Shown here piece after piece: positions 1 to 6,910 of a stretch of 19,469 bases of DNA (position 1 is the stretch's first letter; each line of letters opens with the position of its first letter). The stretch spans positions 1-19,469 of the forward strand of contig PBAR01000006.1 of assembly GCA_002718285.1 (NCBI GenBank). Direction: 5' to 3'. Source of the DNA: Fidelibacterota bacterium. GTDB taxonomy: Bacteria; Marinisomatota; Marinisomatia; Marinisomatales; UBA1611. The position numbers and the translations under genes are program-made. A model generated the notes under the pieces. It was not told the origin of the DNA, did not search any database, and saw only the letters and a program-made list of their open reading frames with translations.

Positions 1-1
1 T

Positions 2-154
2 GTTGCAGCAGCAAAAAAAGCTGCAAAGAAAGCAATGAGAGATGCTGCAAAACTAAATGAAGCTTACAGAAGTGAACTTGAAGCTATAGATGCTTTCAAT
101 AGGCTCGATGAAGCCATAGATAAACTCGAAGGTACAACTGGGAAAGCAAAATAG
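2..154 (+). CDS. C-terminal fragment of an Ala/Lys-rich helical protein
   Basis: An open frame enters from the left edge, starting at base 2, and ends with TAG at 152-154, giving about 50 residues. The visible part opens with an Ala/Lys-rich stretch (V-A-A-A-K-K-A-A-K-K-A-M), continues as charged helix-forming sequence rich in Glu, Asp, Leu and Ala, and ends with a short Gly/Thr/Lys tail. No catalytic motif is visible and the start lies outside the window, so no function is assigned. About 50 bases separate it from the LPP20 lipoprotein gene, so the two may be cotranscribed. The heptad-like hydrophobic spacing would fit a coiled coil, but the fragment is too short to be sure. Confidence 0.6.
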   Translation, partial: VAAAKKAAKKAMRDAAKLNEAYRSELEAIDAFNRLDEAIDKLEGTTGKAK

Positions 155-203
155 TTTATATTCAGTATTCAATACATTGAATTAGGCGTTGCTCTTATTT
201 ATT

Positions 204-1541
204 ATGCTTCGCTCAGGATTAATATTTATTTTTTTATTATTTTTTTCTTGCGGTAATAAACCAAATCCTAAATTAGATTATAATAAGATACCTTCTTGGA
301 TTAATCGAATTCCATCTGATGAGATATATTGGTACGGTATTGGTTCTTCTAATTTAAAGAAGAGAGAAAATGCCCGTGTCCTTGCTCGTCAAAGGGCATT
401 AGGTGAAATTTCTGAGCAACTAATAGTAAAAATACAGTCTGCACTTTTGGATGTAGTAGAATCAAATAATGATCTAATCAATGAATTTTCTAAATCAGTA
501 ATTAAAACTAGGGTTAATACTAGTCTGGATTTTGTGGAGTATAAAGACAGTTATAAGATAAATGATAGGCTCTATATTTTAGCTAGATTAAATAAAAAGT
601 TATATTATGAAAAAATTGCGCTTGAAAAACTGCAAATAGAAGAAATTGCTGGTGATCTTATTCGAAGTTCATTTTTGAATCTATCAGGAAATAATATATC
701 TAAACTGATACTGGCAGTACAGACAGTTATACCACTTATTGATGATTCTCCAATGATGGAATATCCTATAAATTCTGGAAAATCAAAAAATATTTACCGT
801 GTTGCTTTAAGTTTACTTCAAGAATATAATGATCGTATTGATATTAAATTGGAACCTGAGATATTAAAAATTAGAACATTAATTGATCGGCATAATAAAG
901 TGAAGATAGAGGCTTTTGATAAAAAAACAGGGTTTCCAGTAAGCGGTATCCCAATTATTGCGAATATTATGGAAACATCTTTGAAAGATCAGAATATCTT
1001 CACGGATGGAAATGGAGTAGCATATTTTCAAATTGATAATAAAATTAATCTTAATAGGAGTTTTTCAATTATTTTTACTATTGATTATTTAAAATTGATT
1101 AATGCTCAAACAAGTCCTTTTATAAAGTTGGTACCAAGAAAATTTCCAATGGAAGTAAAAACTGTTTCTCCGAGGATATTATTGATTGAAAAAATAACAA
1201 ATCTAGGAAATCCAGTGACCTATAGACATCTGGTATCTAATGTTAAAGAATGTTTTGAGGACAAATATTCTGCTTTATTTGTTAATGATAAAACCAATGC
1301 AGATCTATATTTAACTATTGGTATATCTACTTCTCAGAAGGGAGAAAGGTTAAATGAAAAATATCCATATTTTATGTTTTCTAATGGGGATTTAATCCTT
1401 TCGATTGCGGCCACAGGATATGAAGTTATGAATTTTTCTCTAGGTGAAGAAAAAGGAGCTGACTTTGATTCTGCATATCTGGCTGGAATGGATGCAATTA
1501 AAAAACTTGGACAGAATTTTTTGCTAACGTTATGTAAATAA
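204..1541 (+). CDS. LPP20-family lipoprotein with extra C-terminal domains
   Basis: Probable outer-membrane lipoprotein. From the ATG at 204 the N-terminus is a short hydrophobic signal ending L-F-F-S-C, with the lipid-accepting Cys at residue 16. The frame also has a TTG five codons upstream (189), but the ATG gives a normal lipoprotein signal. Residues about 25-145 carry the LPP20 pattern: P-S-W-I-N at the start, W-Y-G-I-G-S-S, then a long Ala/Arg/Leu-rich helix (A-R-V-L-A-R-Q-R-A-L) and a strand ending L-Y-I-L-A-R-L. Residues about 230-280 look like a beta-sandwich of the peptidase-regulatory or Ig kind (G-F-P-V-S-G-I-P, then D-G-N-G-V-A-Y-F). The last 120 residues recall CsgG/FlgT-like periplasmic folds, but only loosely. 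At about 446 aa it is much longer than simple LPP20 proteins. The family is known for surface or trafficking lipoproteins; the substrate is unknown. Confidence 0.72.
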   Translation: MLRSGLIFIFLLFFSCGNKPNPKLDYNKIPSWINRIPSDEIYWYGIGSSNLKKRENARVLARQRALGEISEQLIVKIQSALLDVVESNNDLINEFSKSVIKTRVNTSLDFVEYKDSYKINDRLYILARLNKKLYYEKIALEKLQIEEIAGDLIRSSFLNLSGNNISKLILAVQTVIPLIDDSPMMEYPINSGKSKNIYRVALSLLQEYNDRIDIKLEPEILKIRTLIDRHNKVKIEAFDKKTGFPVSGIPIIANIMETSLKDQNIFTDGNGVAYFQIDNKINLNRSFSIIFTIDYLKLINAQTSPFIKLVPRKFPMEVKTVSPRILLIEKITNLGNPVTYRHLVSNVKECFEDKYSALFVNDKTNADLYLTIGISTSQKGERLNEKYPYFMFSNGDLILSIAATGYEVMNFSLGEEKGADFDSAYLAGMDAIKKLGQNFLLTLCK

Positions 1542-1594
1542 TTAGTGAAAACAAAATAACAATTATTTTTCGTATATCTGTTATAATTTTTATT

Positions 1595-3277
1595 ATGAAT
1601 AACATGAAACTTGGAGCATCGGGTTTACGATTTATGATTGATTATCCGAGGCAAGATGAAAAAGGGTTGGTTGAAGGTCGGGTACTATTACTATTGAGTA
1701 ATAATAAAGATAAAGAGCCCCGTTTTCAAATTTCTGATAATGAAAATACTGGTTTTGTATTTGGAGTAGATGCAATTGGGAAGCAGGAACCAGAAGGTAT
1801 CACTATTGATAATGATGTTTTAGGTTATCCTGTATCTAATTTGAATGACATTCCGGCAGGCGATTATTGGGTACAAGGATTAATTCATAAATACGAAACG
1901 TTTAATCTTCAGACAGGTCACCAGGTAAAACTTCCAATGGACCGTGGGGAAGGACAGCAATGGCATTCTGCTCCAGGCAATTATTACAGTAACTCAAAAA
2001 AAATATATCTTGATCCAAAAAAGAAAAAAATAATTAAAATTAGTTTGGATAAAGAAATTCCTTCCATAGATCAGCCTGAAGACACTCAATATGTAAGACA
2101 TATCAAGATAAAAAGTAAACTGTTGACCAAATTTTGGGGACGTCCTATGCACTTGGGTGCGCATATTCTTCTACCACATGGATTTGATGAACATCCAGAA
2201 GCGAAATATCCTCTTATGATATTTCATGGTCATTTTCCAAGAGATTTCAGTGGTTTTCGGGTAGAACCACCAGATCCCGATCTTATTCCCGATTATAGTG
2301 AGAGATTTCAATTGGAAGGATATAATAGAATCGTTCAGGACCACGATCATCAGTTTTATAAAGACTGGATTTCAAAAGATTTTCCAAGAGTTATAGTCAT
2401 AGAAATTCAGCATCCAAATCCCTATTATGATGATTCATATGCTGTTAATTCTGCTAATCTTGGACCCTATGGGGATGCAATTACCTATGAATTAATTCCA
2501 TACATAGAAAAACAATTCAGGGGCATTGGTGAAGGCTGGTCCAGGTTTCTTTATGGAGGGTCTACTGGAGGCTGGGAAGCTCTTGCGGCCCAGGTTTTTT
2601 ACCCGGAAGAGTATAATGGTTGCTATGCAGCATGTCCCGATCCTATTGATTTCAGAGCTTATTGTTTAGTAAATATTTACGAGGATAAGAATGCATATTT
2701 TACAGGACCTTCCCATAGGCTTGTTCCAAGACCTGGATACAGAAACTATCTTGGGGAAGTGAATTCTACTCTACAACAGATGAATTATCGGGAGTTGGTG
2801 TTAGGCACAAATAGTCGTTCTGGTGCACAATGGGATATTTGGCAGGCTGTTTATAGTCCTATGGGAAATGACGGATATCCCAAACCTCTTTGGGATAAAC
2901 TAACAGGTGAGATTGATCCTGATGTTGCAAACTATTGGAAAGAAAACTATGATTTGCGATATATACTTGAAAGAGATTGGAGTGAATTAGGAAAAAAACT
3001 AAAAGGAAAAATTCATATTTATTGCGGGGATATGGATAACTATTATTTAAATAATGCTGTCTATCTTATGGAAGATTTCTTAGAAAATACCGTTAATCCA
3101 TTTTATGACGGAGAAGTTGATTATGGAGATCGTGCTGAGCATTGTTGGAATGGTGACCATACTCGCCCTAATGCAGAATCAAGACTTAGGTACAACCAGA
3201 TGTTTATTGCCAAAGCGGTGGAACGTATTAAGAAAACTGCACCTTCAGGAGCAGATTTAAGTAGCTGGGATTATTAA
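1595..3277 (+). CDS. Alpha/beta-hydrolase-fold putative esterase with N-terminal beta domain
   Basis: Large (560 aa) serine hydrolase of the putative-esterase (esterase D / enterochelin esterase-like) superfamily. Residues 1 to about 170 form a beta-rich domain with the G-R-V and E-P-R-F signatures of relatives annotated 'alpha/beta hydrolase-fold protein'. The catalytic half follows: Y-P-L-M-I-F-H-G-H near the oxyanion region, the nucleophile elbow G-G-S-T-G-G with Ser323, an acidic candidate Asp479 or Asp481 in Y-C-G-D-M-D, and His516 in an H-C-W motif matching the H-x-W of this family. The triad is therefore intact on inspection. The natural substrate cannot be told; carbohydrate esters or peptides are possible. 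The ATG at 1595 is the first canonical start after the in-frame stop at 1535-1537; a second ATG lies at 1610. Neither gives a signal peptide, although relatives are often exported. Confidence 0.8.
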   Translation: MNNMKLGASGLRFMIDYPRQDEKGLVEGRVLLLLSNNKDKEPRFQISDNENTGFVFGVDAIGKQEPEGITIDNDVLGYPVSNLNDIPAGDYWVQGLIHKYETFNLQTGHQVKLPMDRGEGQQWHSAPGNYYSNSKKIYLDPKKKKIIKISLDKEIPSIDQPEDTQYVRHIKIKSKLLTKFWGRPMHLGAHILLPHGFDEHPEAKYPLMIFHGHFPRDFSGFRVEPPDPDLIPDYSERFQLEGYNRIVQDHDHQFYKDWISKDFPRVIVIEIQHPNPYYDDSYAVNSANLGPYGDAITYELIPYIEKQFRGIGEGWSRFLYGGSTGGWEALAAQVFYPEEYNGCYAACPDPIDFRAYCLVNIYEDKNAYFTGPSHRLVPRPGYRNYLGEVNSTLQQMNYRELVLGTNSRSGAQWDIWQAVYSPMGNDGYPKPLWDKLTGEIDPDVANYWKENYDLRYILERDWSELGKKLKGKIHIYCGDMDNYYLNNAVYLMEDFLENTVNPFYDGEVDYGDRAEHCWNGDHTRPNAESRLRYNQMFIAKAVERIKKTAPSGADLSSWDY

Positions 3278-3303
3278 ATTATTAATTATTTTGAAGGAAT
3301 AAA

Positions 3304-3345
3304 ATGATGTATATTGGAACTATATTTTATTTTTTAGTAAAATAA
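3304..3345 (+). CDS. Possible 13-codon leader ORF upstream of the HMA gene
   Basis: A very short frame (ATG-ATG start, 13 codons, TAA at 3343-3345) fills the gap between the esterase and the exported HMA protein. It has a good Shine-Dalgarno-like GAAGGA at 3293-3298, five bases before the ATG, and encodes a hydrophobic aromatic peptide with no Cys or His. It could be a translated leader that couples to the next gene, or chance. No attenuator hairpin is obvious between it and the GTG at 3369. Confidence rests only on the ribosome-binding site. Confidence 0.2.
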   Translation: MMYIGTIFYFLVK

Positions 3346-3368
3346 CAACAGAAACAAAGGAACCTTTT

Positions 3369-3677
3369 GTGAAATATCTATTAATTACTATCCTACTTTC
3401 CTTAACATTACTCTTCGCTGGAGATAATAAGACCAAGTTAAAAGTGGATGGGATGCGTTGTGCCTACTCATGTGCTGGAAAAGTTTCTACTGTTGTGCAA
3501 AATATTAAAGGTGTTAAAGAATGTGAAGTTGACTTTGAAAAAGGAATTGCAACTGTGGTATATGATGAAAAAAAGTTAGATTCGAAGGATATAGTAAATG
3601 CTTTAAATAAAAAAACTTATTATGAAGCAAGTGAAATAAAAAACCAGGATACAGAAAAAGAGAAGAGTAGTATCTAA
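3369..3677 (+). CDS. Exported heavy-metal-associated (HMA) domain protein with C-x3-C site
   Basis: Small (102 aa) metal-binding protein. The start is GTG, chosen because AAAGGA ends seven bases upstream and because it yields a clean signal peptide (residues 1 to about 17, ending L-L-F-A-G). Residues 21-90 follow the ferredoxin-like HMA fold: K-L-K-V-D-G-M, then the metal loop with Cys31 and Cys35, G-V-K-E-C-E-V-D and a final K-D-I-V-N-A-L helix. The loop is C-A-Y-S-C, one residue longer than the usual C-x-x-C of Atx1/MerP/CopZ proteins; this longer spacing also occurs in HMA proteins of Bacteroidetes relatives as I recall them. The tail is charged. It probably binds a soft metal such as copper in the periplasm. 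No cognate P-type ATPase is visible nearby. A terminator follows directly. Confidence 0.8.
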   Translation: MKYLLITILLSLTLLFAGDNKTKLKVDGMRCAYSCAGKVSTVVQNIKGVKECEVDFEKGIATVVYDEKKLDSKDIVNALNKKTYYEASEIKNQDTEKEKSSI

Positions 3678-3697
3678 AATTTTTTTAAATTGACCTG

Positions 3698-3729
3698 AAA
3701 AAGCCCCATTTATTTGGGGCTTTTTTTTA
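3698..3729 (+). terminator. Rho-independent terminator after the HMA gene
   Basis: Perfect 11-bp stem, AAAAAGCCCCA at 3698-3708 pairing with 3715-3725, with a 6-base loop (TTTATT). The right arm runs straight into a T tract (3721-3728). This is the only strong intrinsic terminator I could find in the window, and it separates the HMA gene from the thioredoxin pair. Confidence 0.92.
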
Positions 3730-3751
3730 TTTTGTACAATTTATGCAATAT

Positions 3752-3757
3752 TATAAT
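3752..3757 (+). promoter_or_regulatory. Candidate -10 box for trxA-trxB
   Basis: A consensus TATAAT lies 22 bases after the end of the upstream terminator and 63 bases before the trxA start, where a new promoter is needed. A convincing -35 is lacking: TTGTAC at 3732-3737 is only 14 bases away, and the 17-base-spaced hexamer (ATTTTG) is poor. In so AT-rich a sequence the box alone is weak evidence. Confidence 0.3.
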
Positions 3758-3820
3758 TCCAGAGCCGCTATATATGACGGTAACTTTGCCCGTTTAATTT
3801 TAATATTTTGGAGAGAGCTT

Positions 3821-4147
3821 ATGTCAGATATTGTACATGAATTTACAGATGAAACCTTTGATAAGGAAGTTAGCAAAGATGCTATGCCCGTGCTTATTGA
3901 TTTTTGGGCTGCATGGTGCGGCCCATGCAAAGCTATTGCACCAGTAATTGAAGAAATTGCTCAAGAATATAATGGAAAAATAAAAGTAGGTAAACTAGAT
4001 GTTGATCAAAATCAGAAAACCGCCATGGAATATGGCGTGCGTAGTATACCAACAATGCTTATCATGAAAGATGGTGAAGTTATTAACCAAATTGTTGGTG
4101 CAGTACCTAAGGAAAATATTACTGATGCATTAGAAGAAATTTTATAA
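3821..4147 (+). CDS. trxA: Thioredoxin
   Basis: Cytoplasmic dithiol-disulfide reductant. The protein is 108 aa, the standard length, with the active site W-C-G-P-C (Cys33 and Cys36) after D-F-W-A-A, the buried Asp of V-L-I-D-F, the cis-Pro loop S-I-P-T (residues 75-78) and the C-terminal G-A-V-P-K helix. The start at 3821 is chosen over a longer in-frame ATG (3743): GGAGAG sits about six bases upstream, and the extra 26 residues are unlike any thioredoxin N-terminus and would overlap the likely promoter. The gene is followed 13 bases later by its reductase, so reductant and electron donor are probably one transcript. Nothing is unusual in the active site. Confidence 0.96.
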   Translation: MSDIVHEFTDETFDKEVSKDAMPVLIDFWAAWCGPCKAIAPVIEEIAQEYNGKIKVGKLDVDQNQKTAMEYGVRSIPTMLIMKDGEVINQIVGAVPKENITDALEEIL

Positions 4148-4160
4148 AACATTATTCGTA

Positions 4161-5102
4161 ATGGAAAGGGAAATAAAGCAGAATATTATAATTATTGGTT
4201 CTGGTCCTGCTGGGCTTACAGCCGCAGTGTATGCTGCCAGGGCAAACCTTAAACCACTTGTTTTTGAAGGATCTCAGCCAGGAGGCCAATTGACAATTAC
4301 TACTGATGTTGAAAACTATCCAGGATTTCCTGATGGTATAATGGGACCCGAGCTTATGGATTCATTCAGGAAGCAGGCTCAGCGCTTTGGGGCTGATTGT
4401 CAATTTAAAATTGTTGACAAAGTTGATCTATCTGCTAGACCGTTTAAAGTATCTGTAAGTAATCAAGACTATTATACTAAAGCACTTATTATTTCTACAG
4501 GAGCTACAGCAAAATTACTTGGACTCGAATCTGAAAAAGCATTAATGGGATATGGTGTTTCTGCTTGTGCAACCTGTGATGGATTTTTTTTTAAAGATAA
4601 AAAAGTGCTGGTAATTGGCGGAGGCGATTCTGCTATGGAAGAAGCCAATTTTTTAACAAAATTTGCTTCCGATGTTCGAATTGTCCATCGTAGAGATGAA
4701 TTTAGAGCATCAAAAATTATGATTGATCGTTCATTAGCTAATCCAAAAATCAAAGTATACTGGAATAGTATTCTTGTGGATATCATAGGTAATCAAGAAA
4801 GTGGTGTGGTGGGTGCGAAAATTAAGGATGTTGTTTCAGGATCAGTTCGTGATGAGTTATGTGATGGTATTTTCATGGCTATCGGGCACCAGCCCAATAC
4901 GAAAATATTTGAAGACGCTTTAGAATTAGATACGTCAGGCTATATTAAAACTGTTCCAAATGGGACTGGTACAAGTGTAGAAGGAGTATTTGCTTGTGGG
5001 GATGTTCAGGATCATATTTATCGGCAGGCGATTACTGCAGCTGGTACTGGTTGTATGGCAGCGATAGATGCTGAACGCTGGTTGGATGAAAAGAAAAATT
5101 AA
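4161..5102 (+). CDS. trxB: Thioredoxin-disulfide reductase
   Basis: FAD enzyme that passes electrons from NADPH to thioredoxin. At 313 aa it is the normal low-molecular-weight type. Visible are the FAD dinucleotide motif G-S-G-P-A-G (13-18), G-G-Q-L plus E-N-Y-P-G-F typical of TrxB, the redox site C-A-T-C (Cys136 and Cys139), the NADPH motif G-G-G-D-S-A (153-158), the 2'-phosphate clamp H-R-R-D-E-F-R-A (176-183) and the C-terminal FAD motif G-V-F-A-C-G-D-V with R-Q-A-I-T-A-A-G-T-G. The H-R-R clamp indicates NADPH rather than ferredoxin as donor. It lies directly after trxA and is almost surely cotranscribed with it. Confidence 0.96.
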   Translation: MEREIKQNIIIIGSGPAGLTAAVYAARANLKPLVFEGSQPGGQLTITTDVENYPGFPDGIMGPELMDSFRKQAQRFGADCQFKIVDKVDLSARPFKVSVSNQDYYTKALIISTGATAKLLGLESEKALMGYGVSACATCDGFFFKDKKVLVIGGGDSAMEEANFLTKFASDVRIVHRRDEFRASKIMIDRSLANPKIKVYWNSILVDIIGNQESGVVGAKIKDVVSGSVRDELCDGIFMAIGHQPNTKIFEDALELDTSGYIKTVPNGTGTSVEGVFACGDVQDHIYRQAITAAGTGCMAAIDAERWLDEKKN

Positions 5103-5121
5103 TCATTAAATTATAATCTCC

Positions 5122-5154
5122 CTTTTCCTGTATTACTGTTTATTTAAGGAAAAG
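5122..5154 (+). promoter_or_regulatory. Hairpin that could hide the ribosome-binding site of the ABC-like gene
   Basis: CTTTTCCT (5122-5129) is the exact reverse complement of AGGAAAAG (5147-5154), with a 17-base loop between. The right arm contains the AAGGA ribosome-binding site of the next gene, seven bases before its ATG at 5158. Folding would block that site, so translation downstream of trxB could be damped or conditional. There is no T tract, so it is not a terminator. An 8-bp A/G against T/C match could also arise by chance in this composition. Confidence 0.35.
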
Positions 5155-5157
5155 AAA

Positions 5158-5862
5158 ATGAAACAAAAAAAACGTCAGATATTTGAAATTAAAAACCTTA
5201 TAAAGGTTTATGGATCTACTGAAGTAATAAATATAGGAAGATTGGATATACACCCTGGTACCATTTATGGATTTGTTGGTAATGTTTCCAGTGGTAAAAC
5301 TACACTTCTTAAATTGTTATCTGGTAATATAAAACCCACGGATGGATTATTGTATTACGAAAATAATCCATATAAAACAAACTGGCTGGGGAAATTGGTA
5401 CCTAACGCAGAAATTTTCTTTTCTAATAATACTGGTTTGTATAATTCTAGATCAACTGTGAAAAACTTTATTTTCGATACATTTGGTAATAAAAAGAATG
5501 TTATTCAAAAACGTTATTTTAACAAGGGTAGTTTTAAATCTATTTGGCAAAGAAATATCTCAAAACTAACAAAAGGAGAGATGCATTGGTTGGGAATGCT
5601 GCTTGCTATAGAGAATGACCCCAGAGTATTACTAATAGATGACTATGGAATATACTTTGATTCATCTATGGAAAATAATTTTCGATCTCAATTATTAAAT
5701 ATGAACAGAAGATTGGGTACTACCATAATTCTAACAGCACCTGGTGATAGGTATTTAAGAAAATTTTGTTCAGTATTAGTTTATTTAGATAATGGTCATA
5801 TTTCTAGAATTCGTCCTGGCATAGCCAGAAAAGTAAATAAAAAACATCGTAAATCTCGTTAA
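5158..5862 (+). CDS. ABC-type ATPase-like protein with degenerate catalytic motifs
   Basis: A 234-residue stand-alone protein with the layout of an ABC transporter nucleotide-binding subunit. Recognisable: A-loop region L-I-K-V-Y-G (14-19), Walker A G-N-V-S-S-G-K-T-T (41-49), a signature-like L-T-K-G-E (137-141), Walker B V-L-L-I-D-D (157-162), the D-loop position F-D (167-168) and a final D-N-G-H-I strand. Several key residues differ from active family members. The catalytic Glu after Walker B is Asp162. The switch-loop His is absent (L-T-A-P-G-D at 192-197 where S-T-H-D is usual). No Gln fits the Q-loop around 83-92, and the signature is L-T-K-G rather than L-S-G-G. ATP binding looks possible, but hydrolysis is doubtful. 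No permease gene adjoins it. The basic tail (K-K-H-R-K-S-R) might contact nucleic acid or membrane. AAGGA gives the start. Confidence 0.7.
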   Translation: MKQKKRQIFEIKNLIKVYGSTEVINIGRLDIHPGTIYGFVGNVSSGKTTLLKLLSGNIKPTDGLLYYENNPYKTNWLGKLVPNAEIFFSNNTGLYNSRSTVKNFIFDTFGNKKNVIQKRYFNKGSFKSIWQRNISKLTKGEMHWLGMLLAIENDPRVLLIDDYGIYFDSSMENNFRSQLLNMNRRLGTTIILTAPGDRYLRKFCSVLVYLDNGHISRIRPGIARKVNKKHRKSR

Positions 5863-5930
5863 ATAATTAATAATTGTAATTTAAATAATTAATTAATCAT
5901 AAAAGTTATTAAGTTAACCTTAGAATTAAT

Positions 5931-6896
5931 ATGAAAGAAAAATTCAGGGAATTAGAAAAAATATATAATTCAAAACATCTAATGGTTGTGGGTGATGTAA
6001 TGTTAGATAAATATATTTGGGGTGCAATTAATCGTATATCACCAGAAGCTCCAGTTCCTATAGTAGATATTGAAAAAATAGAACTTCATGCTGGTGGTGC
6101 AGCAAATGTTGCTAGAAATATAAGTGGATTAGGTGGAAAAGTATCTTTAGTTGGATTAATAGGAAACGATGCATCTGGTAATAATTTAAAGTCACTACTT
6201 AAAGAGGATAATTATTCCCATCATTTTTTGATCAATGACCCTAATAGGAAAACTACCGTAAAAACCAGAATTATTGCCCACAATCAACATGTGGTTAGAT
6301 TAGATGATGAAAGTAATACTATTCTTACTGATAATATTTTGATTTCCCTAAAGAGAGTTATTGAAGCATTATTTGATAAAGTTGACGGCATTATAATACA
6401 GGATTATGATAAGGGGCTTATTTCACCAGATTTTATTTCCTGGATTATGGTTGAAGCAAAAAAGAGTTATATCCCTGTATATGTAGATCCAAAAAAGAAA
6501 TATTTTTCATGCTATAAAGGTGCTAGACTATTTAAGCCTAACTATGAAGAGTATCTATCTGACAGATCAATTGAAATAGATTTGCAGACCGACGCAGAAA
6601 TGTATAGAGTAGATAATGAATATGAGATATTATTAATTACTCTAGGTGCAGATGGAATGATATTATTCACAGATAAAAATTACTATCGAATTCCTACTCA
6701 GGCTCGTGCTGTGCATGATGTTTCAGGTGCTGGAGATACTGTTATAGCGACCTTTGCACTTAATGATGTTTGTGGTATCGATCCTAATGAATCTGCAATA
6801 CTTGCAAATCTAGCAGCGGGAAAAGTTTGTGAAGCAGTTGGTGTGGTTCCTATTACGCAAAAATCTTTGAAGGAGATTACAGAGCATTATCAATAA
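5931..6896 (+). CDS. rfaE1: D-glycero-beta-D-manno-heptose-7-phosphate kinase (kinase domain only)
   Basis: PfkB/ribokinase-family kinase that phosphorylates heptose 7-phosphate at C1 in the ADP-heptose pathway for the LPS inner core (also called HldA). Evidence: V-G-D-V-M-L-D-K-Y at the start, R-I-S-P-E-A-P-V-P, the substrate loop A-G-G-A-A-N-V-A (54-61), D-Y-D-K-G, V-D-P-K-K, K-P-N-Y-E-E, and the phosphate/ATP motif D-V-S-G-A-G-D-T (263-270) with catalytic Asp269. This wording closely matches the N-terminal half of E. coli HldE. At 321 aa it lacks the adenylyltransferase half, so a separate rfaE2/hldC should exist elsewhere. It argues for an outer membrane with heptose-containing LPS. No ribosome-binding site is visible. 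The propeller gene follows after 14 bases. Confidence 0.9.
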   Translation: MKEKFRELEKIYNSKHLMVVGDVMLDKYIWGAINRISPEAPVPIVDIEKIELHAGGAANVARNISGLGGKVSLVGLIGNDASGNNLKSLLKEDNYSHHFLINDPNRKTTVKTRIIAHNQHVVRLDDESNTILTDNILISLKRVIEALFDKVDGIIIQDYDKGLISPDFISWIMVEAKKSYIPVYVDPKKKYFSCYKGARLFKPNYEEYLSDRSIEIDLQTDAEMYRVDNEYEILLITLGADGMILFTDKNYYRIPTQARAVHDVSGAGDTVIATFALNDVCGIDPNESAILANLAAGKVCEAVGVVPITQKSLKEITEHYQ

Positions 6897-6910
6897 AAAG
6901 ATATTGCTTA

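Noticed and set aside
3743..3820. 26-residue N-terminal extension of thioredoxin
   Set aside because: The in-frame ATG at 3743 lies just after the terminator and over the probable promoter. A good ribosome-binding site stands before the ATG at 3821, and the thioredoxin fold starts there.
5863..5930. Repeated TAATT/AATTA units in the gap before rfaE1
   Set aside because: These look like low-complexity AT sequence. No regular period, stable stem or T-run terminator could be drawn.
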